Assembly (NCBI GenBank): GCA_046349875.1
Contig: JAXMBN010000006.1
Span: forward strand, 129,384 to 193,383
Length of the DNA stretch: 64,000 bases
From: JAXMBN01 sp046349875
GTDB taxonomy: Bacteria > Planctomycetota > Planctomycetia > Pirellulales > Pirellulaceae
Reading direction: 5' to 3'
The notes below the pieces were generated by a model. The model ran no database searches. It was not told the DNA's origin and saw nothing but the letters and a program-made list of their open reading frames with translations. The first letter of the stretch is position 1; each line of letters opens with the position of its first letter. This document shows positions 62,721 to 64,000 of this stretch, piece after piece. Both the position numbers and the translations under genes were made by a program.

Positions 62721-64000
62721 TCAGGGAGTCGCAATAAGGGATTCAATCTTTTCGACAAAGGCATTTTCGCGAAGATTGATTGCGACCGTTTTTCCTTCGC
62801 GATCAACGATCAACACCATCGGAATGGCATTCACCCCAATCTCGGTTGCAAACGGCGCTTTGAAGCCAACAGCATCCGGGGCATTGGCATCCACCGAACG
62901 GACAACCGTCCAAGGCAATGCATCCTTCTTCATGAATTCTTGCACGGAGGCAAGTTCTTCATCGATATTGACGCCAACAATTTCAAAGCCCTTATCCTTG
63001 TGCTTTTCGTAGAGTGTTTTCAATTCGGGGAAGGAGGCCAAGCAAGGTTGACACCACGTTGCCCAGAAATCGACGAGAACGACCTTGTTCTTGAGCGAGG
63101 CCGTATCGAGCGGTTTGCCGTCAAGCGTGACGAGTTTCGATAGATCCAGTGGTTTGCCCAGAAACGCAAAGTGTTTTTCGGCATCTTGAAGGATGCGATC
63201 GATTTCTTGACGTTGCCGCTCATCCTTGATCTTATCGAGCTGTGACTTGAGAGATTCCGTAATGGTTTGAGCAGAAGCCAAAGCACCGATCGATTCGAGG
63301 TTGATTACGTAATTGGCAAGCATCAATAGCGTGGTCGGTTCGGGATAAGCCGTTTGAAGATCGGCGATCACTTTCTTGAAACCTTCGGCAAGCGAAGCAT
63401 CGGATGGATTCTTGGCGATCTGTTCTACCGACTCGCGCAGGGCATCGATGACTTTAGAGCCATCTGCTCGAAGCATCCATGCATCCATCGCCAACCGAGT
63501 GTTTTGGTGTTCAACAAACGCATTGCCAATCTTTTCCTTGGCAACGTTGATCGCGTCGGTATGCCCTTGCTTTTGAAACGCATTCAGAATTTGAATCATC
63601 ATGCGGAAGTCGGTTTGTGTGAGCAGCGTTTTATCGGCCAGGAAGGCTTCAATTTCCTTGAGGATCTCATCCGGTGATTTGAGAACACCTGAATCGTATT
63701 CGCCAACGCGGAAGCTCAAGAGAACCAATTTGGCCTGATGCGCCATCTTAGGGTTCTCGATCTTCGAGATCTCCGTTGCGTACTCTTCGAGCTCCTTCGC
63801 AGCGTTGGTGTCGCCAATGCCTGCCAAATGGGACAACGCTTCGATTTTCGCGTAGACTGCGACTTCTTTCTCGTCTTGTGCAGTTGCGACTTCAGCCAAT
63901 GTCTTAGCGGCGCTGAGTTTCATCGCAAAAATGGACTGCAGTTTCTCCGCCATCGTGGATTGATTGACTTGGAGGCTTTGAGCCGCCATCAAGAGTTCCT
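62721..64000 (-). CDS. TlpA-like thioredoxin-fold protein with long helical N-terminal region (partial at right edge)
   Basis: The frame is open to the window end, so the N-terminus is missing. The visible 425 or so residues start with a helical region (about 280 residues; e.g. AKELEEYATEISKIE, DALRESVEQIAKNPSD, LKSQLDKIKDERQRQEI), then a redoxin domain: TLDGKPLDTASLKNKVVLVDFWATWCQPCLASFPEL with the WCQPC active site, GVNIDEELASV, and the cis-Pro region NAIPMVLIVDREGK. The active site and LVDFWATWC are typical of TlpA/ResA-type thiol-disulfide reductases. No signal is visible because the start lies outside. First known gene of the operon with the radical SAM and desulfurase genes. Confidence 0.85.
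   Translation of the reverse strand, partial: ELLMAAQSLQVNQSTMAEKLQSIFAMKLSAAKTLAEVATAQDEKEVAVYAKIEALSHLAGIGDTNAAKELEEYATEISKIENPKMAHQAKLVLLSFRVGEYDSGVLKSPDEILKEIEAFLADKTLLTQTDFRMMIQILNAFQKQGHTDAINVAKEKIGNAFVEHQNTRLAMDAWMLRADGSKVIDALRESVEQIAKNPSDASLAEGFKKVIADLQTAYPEPTTLLMLANYVINLESIGALASAQTITESLKSQLDKIKDERQRQEIDRILQDAEKHFAFLGKPLDLSKLVTLDGKPLDTASLKNKVVLVDFWATWCQPCLASFPELKTLYEKHKDKGFEIVGVNIDEELASVQEFMKKDALPWTVVRSVDANAPDAVGFKAPFATEIGVNAIPMVLIVDREGKTVAINLRENAFVEKIESLIATP

Overview
The window looks like a chromosome segment of a Planctomycetota bacterium, most likely Pirellulales-like. The evidence is the family content: a PSCyt1-DUF1549-DUF1553 cytochrome protein followed by a DUF1501 protein, a second DUF1501 protein, a DUF1559 prepilin-like protein, Tat-exported Gfo/Idh/MocA oxidoreductases, a DUF1080-ThuA protein, a GH10-like protein, OprP-type porins and a serine/threonine kinase fused to an Hsp70-like ATPase. 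Base composition is roughly balanced. I saw no rRNA, tRNA, CRISPR array, IS element or phage module. Family calls come from reading motifs in the translations; no database search was run.

Layout. 1-5.5 kb: the start of a secreted protein, apbE, then a compact VTC / DUF4956 / CotH operon (possible polyphosphate synthesis plus a surface kinase-like protein). 5.6-8.5 kb: HD-GYP and PilZ (cyclic-di-GMP), acylphosphatase, secreted aldose epimerase. 8.8-13.3 kb: the PSCyt1-DUF1549-DUF1553 / DUF1501 pair. 13.7-19 kb: a secreted helical protein, a phosphopantetheinyl transferase, a small membrane protein, an oxidoreductase, a small lipoprotein and a DUF1559 protein, several with broken frames. 19.3-26.1 kb: M32 carboxypeptidase, a primary-like sigma factor, a GH10-like protein, purC, a YbgC-type thioesterase, a tandem-ACT protein. 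26.2-30.6 kb: an orphan 527-residue protein bracketed by hairpin repeats, then small secreted or membrane proteins. 30.8-37.8 kb: DUF1501 protein, arginase, beta-helix protein, intradiol dioxygenase, a heavily broken M20 amidohydrolase, a polyprenol-phosphate mannosyltransferase. 38-47.7 kb: kinase-Hsp70 fusion, DUF1080-ThuA protein, cytidylyltransferase-like protein, CDF transporter, GT39-like glycosyltransferase, APC permease, slyX. 47.7-53 kb: a 22-copy heptamer array, two small secreted proteins, two OprP-like porins and a Cys-rich secreted protein. 53-64 kb: isocitrate dehydrogenase, a broken oxidoreductase, a shortened cyanophycin-synthetase-like protein, an RND adaptor, then a TlpA-like / radical SAM / cysteine desulfurase operon.

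A caution runs through the annotation. Nine genes (HD-GYP, PPTase, two Gfo/Idh/MocA, lipoprotein, DUF1559, M20, CDF, icd) have frameshifts, mostly one-base changes in short homopolymers, and one porin has an in-frame TGA where a Gly is expected. Long neighbours are intact. Consensus error is the simplest explanation for most, but real decay, especially of the M20 gene, cannot be excluded. The observations I would follow up first are the kinase-Hsp70 fusion, the CTAGNNN heptamer arrays next to two gene ends, the hairpin repeats around the orphan gene, and the shortened CphA-like enzyme.
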